The translations under genes were made by a program, and so were the position numbers. Positions 24,892 to 32,679 of a stretch of DNA of 64,000 nucleotides are shown piece by piece (the stretch's first letter is position 1; each line of letters starts with the position of its first letter). Below the pieces are notes generated by a model. It saw only the letters and a list, made by a program, of their open reading frames with translations, was not told the DNA's origin and made no database searches. This stretch comes from VRUE01 sp963702175 (GTDB taxonomy: Bacteria; Actinomycetota; Thermoleophilia; Solirubrobacterales; 70-9), in the NCBI GenBank assembly GCA_963702175.1, contig OY969721.1, positions 2,480,001 to 2,544,000 of the forward strand, given 5' to 3'.

Positions 24892-27213
24892 GTGACGGTC
24901 GTGCGCCGGGTCACCTTCTCGCGGAACTACACGCTCTCCCTCTCGCGCACCTGCCAGTGCCACTGCAAGTACTGCGCGTTCGCCACGCATCGCGCCCACA
25001 TCCACCCGCCCGAAGAGGTGGAACGGCGCCTCGACGAGGCCGAGCGGCGCAACGCCAAGGAGCTGCTCGTCCTCACCGGCGAGCGGCCGGAGGTGAACGC
25101 CGAGGTCGCGGCCCGACTAGCCGAGTGGGGCCACGACGACTTCACCTCCTACGTCGTCTGGGCCTGCGAACGGGCACTCGAGCGCGGCATCCTGCCCCAC
25201 ACCAACATCGGCGTCCTCGAGCGGGACGACCTGGCCCGTTTGCGTGAAGTGACCGCGTCCCAGGGCCTGATGCTCGAGTCCACCGCCGAGCACCTGATGG
25301 ACACCGTCCACGCTGGCTCTCCCACGAAGCACCCGGCCAAACGCCTCGCGACGATCGAAGCTGCCGGCGAGCTCAAGATTCCCTTCACCAGCGGAATCCT
25401 CGTCGGCATCGGAGAGAGTGAGCAGGAGCGTGTCGAGTCGCTAGAAGCTCTTGCGCGATTGCACGAGCGCTATGGCCATCTACAAGAGGTGATCCTCCAG
25501 AACTTCGTTCCGCATCCGCGGTACTACGGGCAAGAGGTTGCCGACATCGCCGACGACTCTGCACGTCGGAAGTGGGAGGACGACGGAGACCCCTCCGCCC
25601 GAGCAACAGCTGGGGAGGCTCGCTCGGAGGGGTCTCCATCGTCCCCTCAACACGCTGAGGAGGGCGGCGGGGTATCCCCTGGCGGAGCCTCCACGGCTGT
25701 TGCTCCGACAGGGGATACCCCGCCGCCCTTCCCGGCTTGGGCGAGCGAGGTGACCATCGAGGAGATGAAGCGGCTGATCTCCGAGTGCAGGCGGCTTATG
25801 CCGGACGTTGGCATCCAGGTGCCGCCGAATCTGTCGGATGCCTGGCCCGAGCTAGTGGAGGCGGGGGCGACTGATCTCGGTGGGCTATCGGCGAATGGAG
25901 ATCACATCTCACCCGAGGAGCCGTTCCCGAGTCCCCATCAGGTGCGGAAGGAGTTGGCTCCAAAGGGATACGCGCTGACTGAGCGCTTGTGCGTCTACCC
26001 GCAATACATGGACCCCGAGTGGATGGAGCAGGGGGTGCTCGATGTGGTGAAGCTGAAGTACTGGAGCTTCATTCCGCGCAAGGGGTCCGGGCGCAGGAGC
26101 GAAGAGTCGATCGACGGTGCGCTCGCGCCCGAAGCGATCGCCAAGGGTCGCGAGGGGGAGGAGCTGAGCGAGGACGAGTTGACAGCGCTCTTTGCTGAGG
26201 CACGACCTGAGGTCATTGAGGAGATGCGGGTCGCGGCTGATGAGCTTCGCCAGGAGCTGGCGGGGGAGCGGGTGACGTTTGTGGTCAACCGGAACATCAA
26301 CTTCACCAACATCTGCGTGGTCGGCTGCGCCTTCTGCGGCTTTGGGCAGGGCCGGCGCTCGCCCGACGCCTACGAGGTCTCCGAGCAGGACTTCGCCGCG
26401 CGGATTCGGGAAGCGGTCGAGTTCGGCGCGACCGAGATCTGCATGCAGGGCGGCATCCATCCCGACCTGACCCTGGAGGAGTACGGCAAGTGGCTGCGGC
26501 TGGCCAAGGACGTCGCGCCGCAGCTGCACCTGCACGCCTACTCGCCGATGGAGGTCCACTACATGTGCGAGCGCTCGGGCAAGGGGCCGGAGGAGGTGTT
26601 CGAGTACCTGATCGAGTGCGGGCTGGGCTCGACTCCCGGCACTGCGGCCGAGGTGCTCGACGACGGGGTGCGCCAGCGCATCTCGCCCAACAAGCTCCCG
26701 GTCGATCGCTGGGTCGAGATCATCGAGGCCTCGCACCGGGCGGGGTTGCGCTCGACCTCGACGGTGATGTTCGGCCACATCGAGGAGCCGCGCGAGCTGG
26801 CCCGCCACATGCGCATCGTCCGCGCTCTGCAGGAGCGCACCGGTGGCATCACCGAGTTCGTGCCGCTCAGCTTCATCCCCTTCAACACGATGCTCGGCCG
26901 CACCCATGGGATCGAGGAGATATCGGCGAGCGAGAACCTCAAGCACACCGCCGCCTTCCGTCTGGCGCTGGGCAAGACGATCCCCAACCTGCAGGCGAGC
27001 TGGGTGAAGATGGGTCTCGACGCCGCCACCGAGGCGCTGCGCTGGGGCGTCAACGACCTCGGCGGCACCCTGATGGAGGAGAACATCTCGCGGATGGCGG
27101 GCTCCCAGCACGGCGTGCGGCTGGAGCCGGAGCAGCTGATCGCGGCCGCCCGCGCCGGTGGCCGTGAGCCTGCTCAGCGCACGACGCTCTACGAGATCGT
27201 CGAGACCTACTAG
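24892..27213 (+). CDS. fbiC: Bifunctional FO synthase (CofG-CofH fusion)
   Basis: 773 aa from GTG 24892 (GTG 24901 also possible). Two radical-SAM domains: CofG half with SRTCQCHCKYCAF (CxxxCxxC near residue 20) and CofH half with ICVVGCAFCGFGQG (about residue 475). The enzyme makes the deazaflavin FO from tyrosine and the ribityl-diaminouracil intermediate. It is typical of actinobacteria, where the two halves are fused. Oddity: residues about 231-279 (DGDPSARATAGEARSEG... to ...GDTPPPFPA) are a low-complexity insertion encoded by two palindromic DNA elements. The flanking protein (PHPRYYGQEVADIADD before, WASEVTIEEMKRLI after) looks intact. Confidence 0.93.
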   Translation: MTVVRRVTFSRNYTLSLSRTCQCHCKYCAFATHRAHIHPPEEVERRLDEAERRNAKELLVLTGERPEVNAEVAARLAEWGHDDFTSYVVWACERALERGILPHTNIGVLERDDLARLREVTASQGLMLESTAEHLMDTVHAGSPTKHPAKRLATIEAAGELKIPFTSGILVGIGESEQERVESLEALARLHERYGHLQEVILQNFVPHPRYYGQEVADIADDSARRKWEDDGDPSARATAGEARSEGSPSSPQHAEEGGGVSPGGASTAVAPTGDTPPPFPAWASEVTIEEMKRLISECRRLMPDVGIQVPPNLSDAWPELVEAGATDLGGLSANGDHISPEEPFPSPHQVRKELAPKGYALTERLCVYPQYMDPEWMEQGVLDVVKLKYWSFIPRKGSGRRSEESIDGALAPEAIAKGREGEELSEDELTALFAEARPEVIEEMRVAADELRQELAGERVTFVVNRNINFTNICVVGCAFCGFGQGRRSPDAYEVSEQDFAARIREAVEFGATEICMQGGIHPDLTLEEYGKWLRLAKDVAPQLHLHAYSPMEVHYMCERSGKGPEEVFEYLIECGLGSTPGTAAEVLDDGVRQRISPNKLPVDRWVEIIEASHRAGLRSTSTVMFGHIEEPRELARHMRIVRALQERTGGITEFVPLSFIPFNTMLGRTHGIEEISASENLKHTAAFRLALGKTIPNLQASWVKMGLDAATEALRWGVNDLGGTLMEENISRMAGSQHGVRLEPEQLIAAARAGGREPAQRTTLYEIVETY
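25585..25637. repeat. Palindromic element A inserted in frame in fbiC
   Basis: Perfect 13-bp arms (GGAGACCCCTCCG / CGGAGGGGTCTCC) enclose 27 nt. The reverse complement of that interior contains GAGCCTCC and GCTGTTGCTC, the core shared with elements at 19364-19429 and 25661-25729. A nested CGAGC/GCTCG stem is present. It keeps the reading frame open. Confidence 0.8.
25661..25729. repeat. Palindromic element B inserted in frame in fbiC
   Basis: Perfect 21-bp arms (25661-25681 and 25709-25729, containing GGGGTATCCCC and GGGGATACCCC) enclose a 27-nt interior with GAGCCTCC, GCTGTTG and a nested CGGAGC/GCTCCG stem. It lies 23 bp from element A and in opposite core orientation. Confidence 0.85.
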
Positions 27214-27320
27214 CTGGACGTTTGTTCTAGCGGTATGGTGCGTTTATCGCTTCGCATTCGTCTGCAGTAAGGGGAGGAGGATCGGGGCTGGCAGTCTTCT
27301 CGCTGCTTGCCCTGCTGCTC

Positions 27321-28388
27321 GTGCTTGCCGCCGCAGCGCTGATCAGCCTGCGGCCCTGGGAGGGCGATTCGGTCACCCCTCAGATGCAGATCTCGCCCGA
27401 GGTCGAGACAGGACTGGACGATGCGATCGCTCTGGCGCCCGGCCGTTCGGCCGGCTCGCCCGCTGTCGCGGGCGCTCAGGTGGCCGCGTACTCGATCCCC
27501 GAGATCGAGCCGGTGACCGTCCGGGAGCCGGCGCCGATTCCGCGGATCGGCATCTCACCAGGCCGCGCGCTGAGTGACGTCCAGCCCGTTTCGCTCCCCG
27601 CGCCGCCACCGCCCGAGCCCCAGGCTCCACCAGCCGTGCCGGTCGTGGCGCTGCCGGCGCCGGCGCCCTCGGTCCCGCCCGCGCCATCAGTGGCGCCCGT
27701 GGCCCCGCATCTGGTCGCCGACTTCGAGAACGGCATGAGCGGATGGAGCACCGCCGCGACCAGCGAGGTGACGCCGAGGCTGGTCAGCGGGATCGTGCGC
27801 GACGGCGAAAGGTCGAGCCTGGTTCGGCTGACCGGTACGCGGTCCCGTTCGCAGCTGATTCTGGGCGGCGATGGCGGGGAAAGCGACGAAGGCGTGGTCC
27901 AGATCCACGAGGGCGACGAGTTGGCCTTCGCCTTCTCCTTCTATATCCAGACGATGACCTACGGCGAGCCCGGTGTCGACAACGCGATCTTGCGGCTCAA
28001 GAGCGATGCGAGCGAGATTCCGGCCTTCGGCCTGCAGCTCTGGGATCCAGTGGTCGGCGGGCAAGACGGCGAACGCGGGCTCTGGTCGAGCGGAGAGGCG
28101 GTCGGCGGCGATCGCTTCCTGGCGCCGGTCCCGGAGCGGGAATGGCATGACGCGATCGTCCACTTCAGGGCGTCCAGCCAGGGTGTCGGCTTCTACGCCG
28201 TCTACCTCGACGGTGAGCTGGTCGACGCCCGCGACGCGGTCAGCATGATCGTTCCCGGCAGCAGCTACGCGCAGATCGAAGTCGGCCTCTACCGCAGCGG
28301 TGGGGAGGTCCCGGGGACTTCCGAGATCCGCATCGACGCCGCCAAGCTCGGCCTGACGCTGGAGTCCGTCCAGCCCCTAGCGGAATAG
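27321..28388 (+). CDS. Exported polysaccharide lyase-like / concanavalin-type protein
   Basis: 355 aa from GTG 27321, but a better biological start is CTG 27288. A strong GGGGAGGAGG lies 7 bp before it, and that start would complete the hydrophobic N-terminal helix (AVFSLLALLLVLAAAALISL). After a proline-rich linker (residues about 80-125) a jelly-roll domain follows: ADFENGMSGWST, EGDELAFAFSFYIQTM, LGLQLWDP-like FGLQLWDPVVGG, EWHDAIVHFRAS and YAVYLDGELVDA. This matches the heparin-lyase-I-like Polysacc_lyase family. Anchored or secreted glycan-binding or lyase function is inferred. The 3' end overlaps cofE by 12 bp, convergently. Confidence 0.72.
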   Translation: MLAAAALISLRPWEGDSVTPQMQISPEVETGLDDAIALAPGRSAGSPAVAGAQVAAYSIPEIEPVTVREPAPIPRIGISPGRALSDVQPVSLPAPPPPEPQAPPAVPVVALPAPAPSVPPAPSVAPVAPHLVADFENGMSGWSTAATSEVTPRLVSGIVRDGERSSLVRLTGTRSRSQLILGGDGGESDEGVVQIHEGDELAFAFSFYIQTMTYGEPGVDNAILRLKSDASEIPAFGLQLWDPVVGGQDGERGLWSSGEAVGGDRFLAPVPEREWHDAIVHFRASSQGVGFYAVYLDGELVDARDAVSMIVPGSSYAQIEVGLYRSGGEVPGTSEIRIDAAKLGLTLESVQPLAE

Positions 28389-29195
28389 ATCCTCGTCGCG
28401 GGGGCGGCGCAGGGCGGCGGCGCCGGGGCCGTCCTCAGGAGTGACGAAGCGGCTGAGGCCGCGGACGATTGACACGGGGACACGGCTGGTCTTGTCACGG
28501 ACGAGGTCGGCGGCTGCCGCGGCCTCGTCGGCGACCGCAATCAGCGTCGCTTGTAGTTCGCGACCCTCGGCGTCGCCACGGCCGCGCCAGTCGTCGAGTG
28601 GGGCGATCCCGGCGCACCCGATTGCCACCTCGGCCTGGCCCTGCCGCCAGGCACGGCCGAAGCTGTCACTGATCACCACTGCAATGGTGGGGGGGAGCCG
28701 AGGGGGGGACTCGGCGGACGGGGAGTGTCCGGCGAGTCCCCCCCTCGGCTCCTCAGCAATCGCAGCGGTGATTTCGGTTCTGAGCTTGCGGGAAGAGGCG
28801 TCGGGGTCCTCGGGGAGGAGGCACGCCGTGCCGGGCTGAGGGAGATTGGAGGTATCGACGCCAGCGTTGGCGCAGACGAAGCCGTGGTGGGTCTCGACGA
28901 TGAGGACGCCGCGCTCGGCGCGCAGCACCTCGCGGCTCTCCGCGAGAACCAGCTCGACCAGCTCCGGCTCCTTGTCCAGCGCCGCGGCGAGGCGACGCGC
29001 CTCGGCGCTCGCCTCCACCGAGGAGAGACGGCGAACGCGGCCCTCGGCCTTGGAGACGATCTTCTGCGCGACGACGACCACGTCCCCGTCGCGCAGCTCG
29101 GCCGATCGCGCGATCTCCTTGCCAACCGCCATCCCCTCGGCGAACTCCGGCAGGCCCGCTACAGGCAGGACTCTCAGCTCCGCCGCCTCGCTCAT
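28377..29195 (-). CDS. cofE: Coenzyme F420-0:L-glutamate ligase
   Basis: 272 aa from ATG 29195. CofE landmarks: GDVVVVAQKIVSKAEGRV near residue 38, VLIVETHHGFVCANAGVDTSN (residues 95-115), AVVISDSFGRAWRQGQAEVAIG and DLVRDKTSRVPVSIVRG. It adds gamma-linked glutamates to F420-0. The nitroreductase-like C-terminal domain of mycobacterial FbiB is absent. Residues about 148-167 (EEPRGGLAGHSPSAESPPRL) are an insertion coded by a 59-bp palindrome. It overlaps cofC by 4 bp (ATGA). Confidence 0.92.
   Translation of the reverse strand: MSEAAELRVLPVAGLPEFAEGMAVGKEIARSAELRDGDVVVVAQKIVSKAEGRVRRLSSVEASAEARRLAAALDKEPELVELVLAESREVLRAERGVLIVETHHGFVCANAGVDTSNLPQPGTACLLPEDPDASSRKLRTEITAAIAEEPRGGLAGHSPSAESPPRLPPTIAVVISDSFGRAWRQGQAEVAIGCAGIAPLDDWRGRGDAEGRELQATLIAVADEAAAAADLVRDKTSRVPVSIVRGLSRFVTPEDGPGAAALRRPRDEDLFR
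28694..28752. repeat. Palindrome inserted in frame in cofE
   Basis: 26-bp arms with a single mismatch (28694-28719 and 28727-28752, each containing GAGCCGAGGGGGGGACTCG or its complement) and a 7-nt loop. It encodes a proline/glycine-rich stretch in the CofE protein. It lacks the 27-nt core of the fbiC elements but has the same G-run arm style. Confidence 0.8.
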
Positions 29196-29833
29196 ATCCC
29201 AAGCGCCTTCGCAGTTCGCTTCGCCCGGCCTCGCCTCGCCTCCAGCGCCCGCGTCAGGGCGACGAGGTCGGCGGGGGTGTCGAGGTCGAGGGCGAGCGAA
29301 GGCAGCTCCTCGACCGCGAAGGGGATGCCCGCCTCGCGGGCGGCGGCGACGTGGCGCGCGCAACTGCCCTCGCCGAAGGCCGGCCGGATCGCATCCGGGG
29401 GGGAGAGGAACAGGGCGTTGGTGCCAGTACCGTGACGGTCGGGCACGATGGCGACGTAACGCTCGGGAACGCCTGTCAGCACCCGGTCGAGCTCGCGCGG
29501 CTCGAGCAGCGGGCAGTCTCCCGGGAGCAGCATCACGCGCTCGGCACCGAGCGTCACGGCGCGGGCGATTCCCGCCAGCGCCGCCTCGGAGTGACCCTCC
29601 TCGGGAGAGTCGGGGGCGACCTCGGCGCCAGCGCTCCGAGCCAGCTCGACCGCGCGTGGCTCGTCGCTGATGACGATCGTGCGCTCGATCGTCCGCGCCG
29701 CGCCGATCGCCTCGAGCACGTCCTCCAGCATCGCCGCGACCAGCGCCTCCCGCCGAGCCTCGTCGATCCCCGCCGCGAGGCGCCGCTTCGCCGCCGCGAA
29801 GCGCTTGACCGGGAGGATGGCGGTCGCTTTCAA
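29192..29833 (-). CDS. cofC: Phospholactate/phosphoenolpyruvate guanylyltransferase
   Basis: 213 aa. Nucleotidyltransferase fold: AILPVKRFAAAKRRLA at the N-terminus (nucleotide-binding lysines), VMLLPGDCPLLEPREL with the metal-binding Asp, and DRHGTGTNALFLSPPDAI, a CofC/FbiD signature. It supplies the activated phospho-acid (LPPG or the PEP form) to CofD. It overlaps cofD and cofE by 4 bp on each side, so the three are translationally coupled. Confidence 0.92.
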   Translation of the reverse strand: MKATAILPVKRFAAAKRRLAAGIDEARREALVAAMLEDVLEAIGAARTIERTIVISDEPRAVELARSAGAEVAPDSPEEGHSEAALAGIARAVTLGAERVMLLPGDCPLLEPRELDRVLTGVPERYVAIVPDRHGTGTNALFLSPPDAIRPAFGEGSCARHVAAAREAGIPFAVEELPSLALDLDTPADLVALTRALEARRGRAKRTAKALGI

Positions 29834-30756
29834 CCTTCGGCGAGGCTAGCGGCGTAGTCGAGCACGATGCGCGCCACCCTGACCCTGCCGGCGGCGCCCT
29901 CCATCAGGGTCGGCACGGCGAGGGCCGGGATCTCGCCAGGGGGTGGGTCAGGGTCGTCCTCGTCGACGACCATCGCGTCGACCAGTCCCGTGTAGAGCGA
30001 CGCCACGCCCGCCGCCGTAGAAGGACGGCCGACCGCCTGCATGAAGCGCTCGGTCGGTCCCTTGACGACCTCGCCGGCGACGAAGGGACTGACCGCCACG
30101 ACCGGGGCCTCGGCCTCGGCGATCGCCTCCCGCATCCCGGGCACGGCGAGGATCGGGCCGATGCTGATGATCGGGTTGGAGGGGCCGATTACGATCGCCT
30201 CGGCCAGGCGCAGCGCCTCAAGCACCTCCGGCGTCGGCTCGGCATCCGCGATCCCCTCCAGCTCGACGCCCGTCACCTGCGGCTCGCCGCGGTCGACGAT
30301 CAAGTACTCCTGCAGGCCGCGCGCGCCGGCGGCGGTGTGCACCTGGGTGCGGACCTTCGCCTCGCACATCGGCATCACCTGCGCCTCGACACCGAGGGCA
30401 CGGGCGATCTGGCCCTGCGCATCGGTGAGGCGGCCGCCCTCGTCGAGGAACTCGCGGCGGTAGAGGCAGGCGGCGAGGTCGCGGTCGGAGAGGCCGAACC
30501 AGCTCGGCGCGCCGAGCCGCCCCAGGCGCTCGAAGACGGTGAAGGAGTCGTCGCGGAGTCCCCAGCCGCGCTCCTCGTCGATCTCCCCGCTGAGCCAGTA
30601 GGTGCAGAGGTCGGGGTCGGGGGAGACGTGGACGCCGAGGACCTCGACGTCGTCGCCGGTGTTGGCGATCACCGCGAGATCGGCGCCGATCTCCTCTTGC
30701 ATGCCGGCGGCGAGCTTGGCGCCTCCGGTTCCTCCGGCGAGCAGGGCGACCCGCAC
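29830..30756 (-). CDS. cofD: Phospho-acid transferase to FO (2-phospho-L-lactate transferase)
   Basis: 308 aa from GTG 30756. CofD/FbiA motifs: LLAGGTGGAKLAAGM (residues 5-19), VIANTGDDVEVLGVHVSPDPD, VIGPSNPIISIGPILAVPG and AVSPFVAGEVVKGPTERFM. It joins the activated phospho-acid to FO to give (dehydro-)F420-0. It is 4 bp after the npdG stop, in the same operon. Confidence 0.94.
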   Translation of the reverse strand: MRVALLAGGTGGAKLAAGMQEEIGADLAVIANTGDDVEVLGVHVSPDPDLCTYWLSGEIDEERGWGLRDDSFTVFERLGRLGAPSWFGLSDRDLAACLYRREFLDEGGRLTDAQGQIARALGVEAQVMPMCEAKVRTQVHTAAGARGLQEYLIVDRGEPQVTGVELEGIADAEPTPEVLEALRLAEAIVIGPSNPIISIGPILAVPGMREAIAEAEAPVVAVSPFVAGEVVKGPTERFMQAVGRPSTAAGVASLYTGLVDAMVVDEDDPDPPPGEIPALAVPTLMEGAAGRVRVARIVLDYAASLAEG

Positions 30757-30760
30757 GGCG

Positions 30761-31447
30761 CTACGCCCAGTGGTCGGCGTCGGGCAGCCTGGTGAGCTTG
30801 ATCCCGGCGTGGGCCTTGTAGCGCGAGTTGATCGAGATCAGCAGCGGCGTCAACTGCTCGACGATCCGCGCCATCTCCAGCGGCCCGGCGTTGACGGCGC
30901 GCAGGCCCCCGATCAGCTCGATCAGCTGCGCCACCCGCGCCTTGTCGGCCTTGCGGTCGCCGCAGACGAGCACGTCCTCGTCCAGCTCCGCCGCCGAGTT
31001 GGCGAGGGTCGGGGCGGCGATCGTGTGCAGGGCGGCGACGACTGTTACTCCGTCGGGGACCATCTCCTGCGCCTGCTGCGCGGCCGATCCCTGCCAGACG
31101 CCGAGCGAGCGGGTCGCCCTGCCGCTGACCGCGGCAGCGAGCGGCACCGTGCAGTCGACCAGGATCTGGCCTGGCCGCAGCGTCTCCCGCAGGTTGTTGA
31201 GGTTCTCCGACTGGGCGCGGAAGGGAACGGTGAGGAAGACGATCTCGGCGCGCGTCGCCGCCTCCTCGTTCGACAGCCCCGCGACCTCGGCGCCGGGGAC
31301 CGCGTCGCGCAGCTTGGCGGCCGCTTCCTCGGCACGTTCCGCCGAGCGGGAGCCGATCGCGATTGGCCGTCCCGCCTTCGCCCAGCGCAGCGCCAGACCG
31401 GCGCCGAGGGCGCCGGTGCCGCCGACGATCGGGATCGGCTCGTCCAT
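30761..31447 (-). CDS. npdG: F420-dependent NADP+ oxidoreductase
   Basis: 228 aa from ATG 31447; longer upstream reading is antisense to the SDR gene. The N-terminal Rossmann PIVGGTGALGAGLALRWAKAG is followed by IAIGSRSAERAEEAA (NADP phosphate site), then ALHTIAAPTLA and VCGDRKADKARV as in archaeal Fno. It exchanges hydride between F420H2 and NADPH. First gene of the npdG-cofD-cofC-cofE unit and divergent from an SDR gene. Confidence 0.9.
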   Translation of the reverse strand: MDEPIPIVGGTGALGAGLALRWAKAGRPIAIGSRSAERAEEAAAKLRDAVPGAEVAGLSNEEAATRAEIVFLTVPFRAQSENLNNLRETLRPGQILVDCTVPLAAAVSGRATRSLGVWQGSAAQQAQEMVPDGVTVVAALHTIAAPTLANSAAELDEDVLVCGDRKADKARVAQLIELIGGLRAVNAGPLEMARIVEQLTPLLISINSRYKAHAGIKLTRLPDADHWA

Positions 31448-31477
31448 CAGGCGCGCCAGTCTATGCTCACGGCCTCG

Positions 31478-32212
31478 ATGAGGCTGGAGGGACGCAAAGC
31501 GCTGGTCACCGGCGGTGCCAGCGGCATCGGCGCCGCGATCGCCGCCCGGCTCGCCGCCGAGGGGGCGGAGGTCTGGGTCGGCGACATCGACGTCGCCGGC
31601 GCCGAGCGGGTCGCGGGCGAAATCGCCGGCCACGCGATCGAGCTTGACGTCACCGACATCGAGTCGGCCAGGGCCGCTGTCGAGGCCGCGGGTGCTTTCG
31701 ACATTCTCGTCAACAACGCCGGCACCGACGAGTTCGGCTTCTTCACCTACACCAAGCCCGAGCAGTGGCGACGCCTGCTGGCGATCAACCTCGAGGGGGT
31801 CTTTAACTGCACCCACGCCGCCCTCCCCGGCATGCAGGAGGCCGGCTACGGCCGGATCGTCACCATCTCCTCGGAGGCGGGGCGGGTCGGCTCGAAGGGC
31901 TCGGCCGTCTACTCGGCGACCAAGGGCGCCGTCGTCTCCTTTATGAAGGCGATCGCGCGCGAGAACGCCCGCTACGGGATCACCGCTAACGCGATCGCCC
32001 CGGGCCCGATCGAGACGCCGCTGCTGATGGGCGCCAAGGAGTTCGGCGAGATCGGCGAGAAAGTGATCGAGACGATGAAGGCGGCGACGCAGATGAAGCG
32101 CCTGGGTCAGCCCGAGGAGGTCGCAGCCGCTGTCGCCTTCCTCGCCTCTGACGACGCCGCCTACGTCACCGGCGAGACGATTGGCGTCAGCGGCGGCCTC
32201 GGGATGGTCTGA
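31478..32212 (+). CDS. Short-chain dehydrogenase/reductase (SDR)
   Basis: 244 aa from ATG 31478 (MRLEGRKALVTGGASGIG); ATG 31463 would add five residues. TGGASGIG cofactor motif, NNAGTDEFG, catalytic Ser in SSEAG and YSATKGA (YxxxK). Classical SDR, similar to 3-hydroxyacyl-CoA or cyclohexanecarboxyl-CoA dehydrogenases. It is coupled to the thioesterase by TGATG, so an acyl-CoA substrate is likely. Confidence 0.88.
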   Translation: MRLEGRKALVTGGASGIGAAIAARLAAEGAEVWVGDIDVAGAERVAGEIAGHAIELDVTDIESARAAVEAAGAFDILVNNAGTDEFGFFTYTKPEQWRRLLAINLEGVFNCTHAALPGMQEAGYGRIVTISSEAGRVGSKGSAVYSATKGAVVSFMKAIARENARYGITANAIAPGPIETPLLMGAKEFGEIGEKVIETMKAATQMKRLGQPEEVAAAVAFLASDDAAYVTGETIGVSGGLGMV

Positions 32213-32586
32213 TGAGTCTCGGGCCGGGTATCGAGCGCCGCGACGAGTTCACGGTCGCGCCGCCGCTGGTGACAGACGTCGGCGGCACGATCGGCACCGG
32301 GGTTCTCTCGACCCCCGGGATGATCGGAATGATGGAGGGCACCGCCTCGATGCTCGCCTTCGAGTACCTGCCGGAGGGCCAGGCGACCGTCGGCTTCGAA
32401 GTCTGCGTCAAGCACGTGGGCGCGGCTGCCGAGGGCGCGACCTGCCACACGCGGGCGAGCCTGCGTGAGGTCGTCGACGGCCGCAAGCTCCGCTTCGACG
32501 TCGAGGTGACCGAAGGCGAGCGGACGATCGGCGTAGGCACGCACGAGCGGCGCGTGGTCGGTCAAGCCGGTCCGCCGACGGCGTAG
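32212..32586 (+). CDS. Hotdog-fold thioesterase (FlK-like)
   Basis: 124 aa. FlK-type sequence: TPGMIGMMEGTASMLAFEYLP with the catalytic Thr/Glu region, GFEVCVKHVGAAAEGATC, and a beta-rich end with ERTIGVGTHERRVV containing the conserved His. It hydrolyses acyl-CoA thioesters; the substrate is not determined. Follows the SDR with 1-bp overlap. A small CCCC-GAAA-GGGG hairpin follows at 32607-32618. Confidence 0.85.
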   Translation: MSLGPGIERRDEFTVAPPLVTDVGGTIGTGVLSTPGMIGMMEGTASMLAFEYLPEGQATVGFEVCVKHVGAAAEGATCHTRASLREVVDGRKLRFDVEVTEGERTIGVGTHERRVVGQAGPPTA

Positions 32587-32627
32587 TCACTCAGCCACTC
32601 GCCTGGCCCCGAAAGGGGGAGAGATCG

Positions 32628-32679
32628 CGCCGCTCGATGCATTGAGCACACCAGAGTGTGTTCAATCGATCGAGCGGCG
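32628..32679. repeat. Large palindrome over the start of the AbiEi-DUF559 gene
   Basis: 24-bp arms with 3 mismatches (CGCCGCTCGAT... / ...ATCGAGCGGCG, inner ATTGAGCACAC / GTGTGTTCAAT) and a 4-nt loop. The proposed GTG start (32656) lies at the dyad centre. It is a strong candidate operator for autoregulation, or an RNA hairpin that hides the start. Confidence 0.75.
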
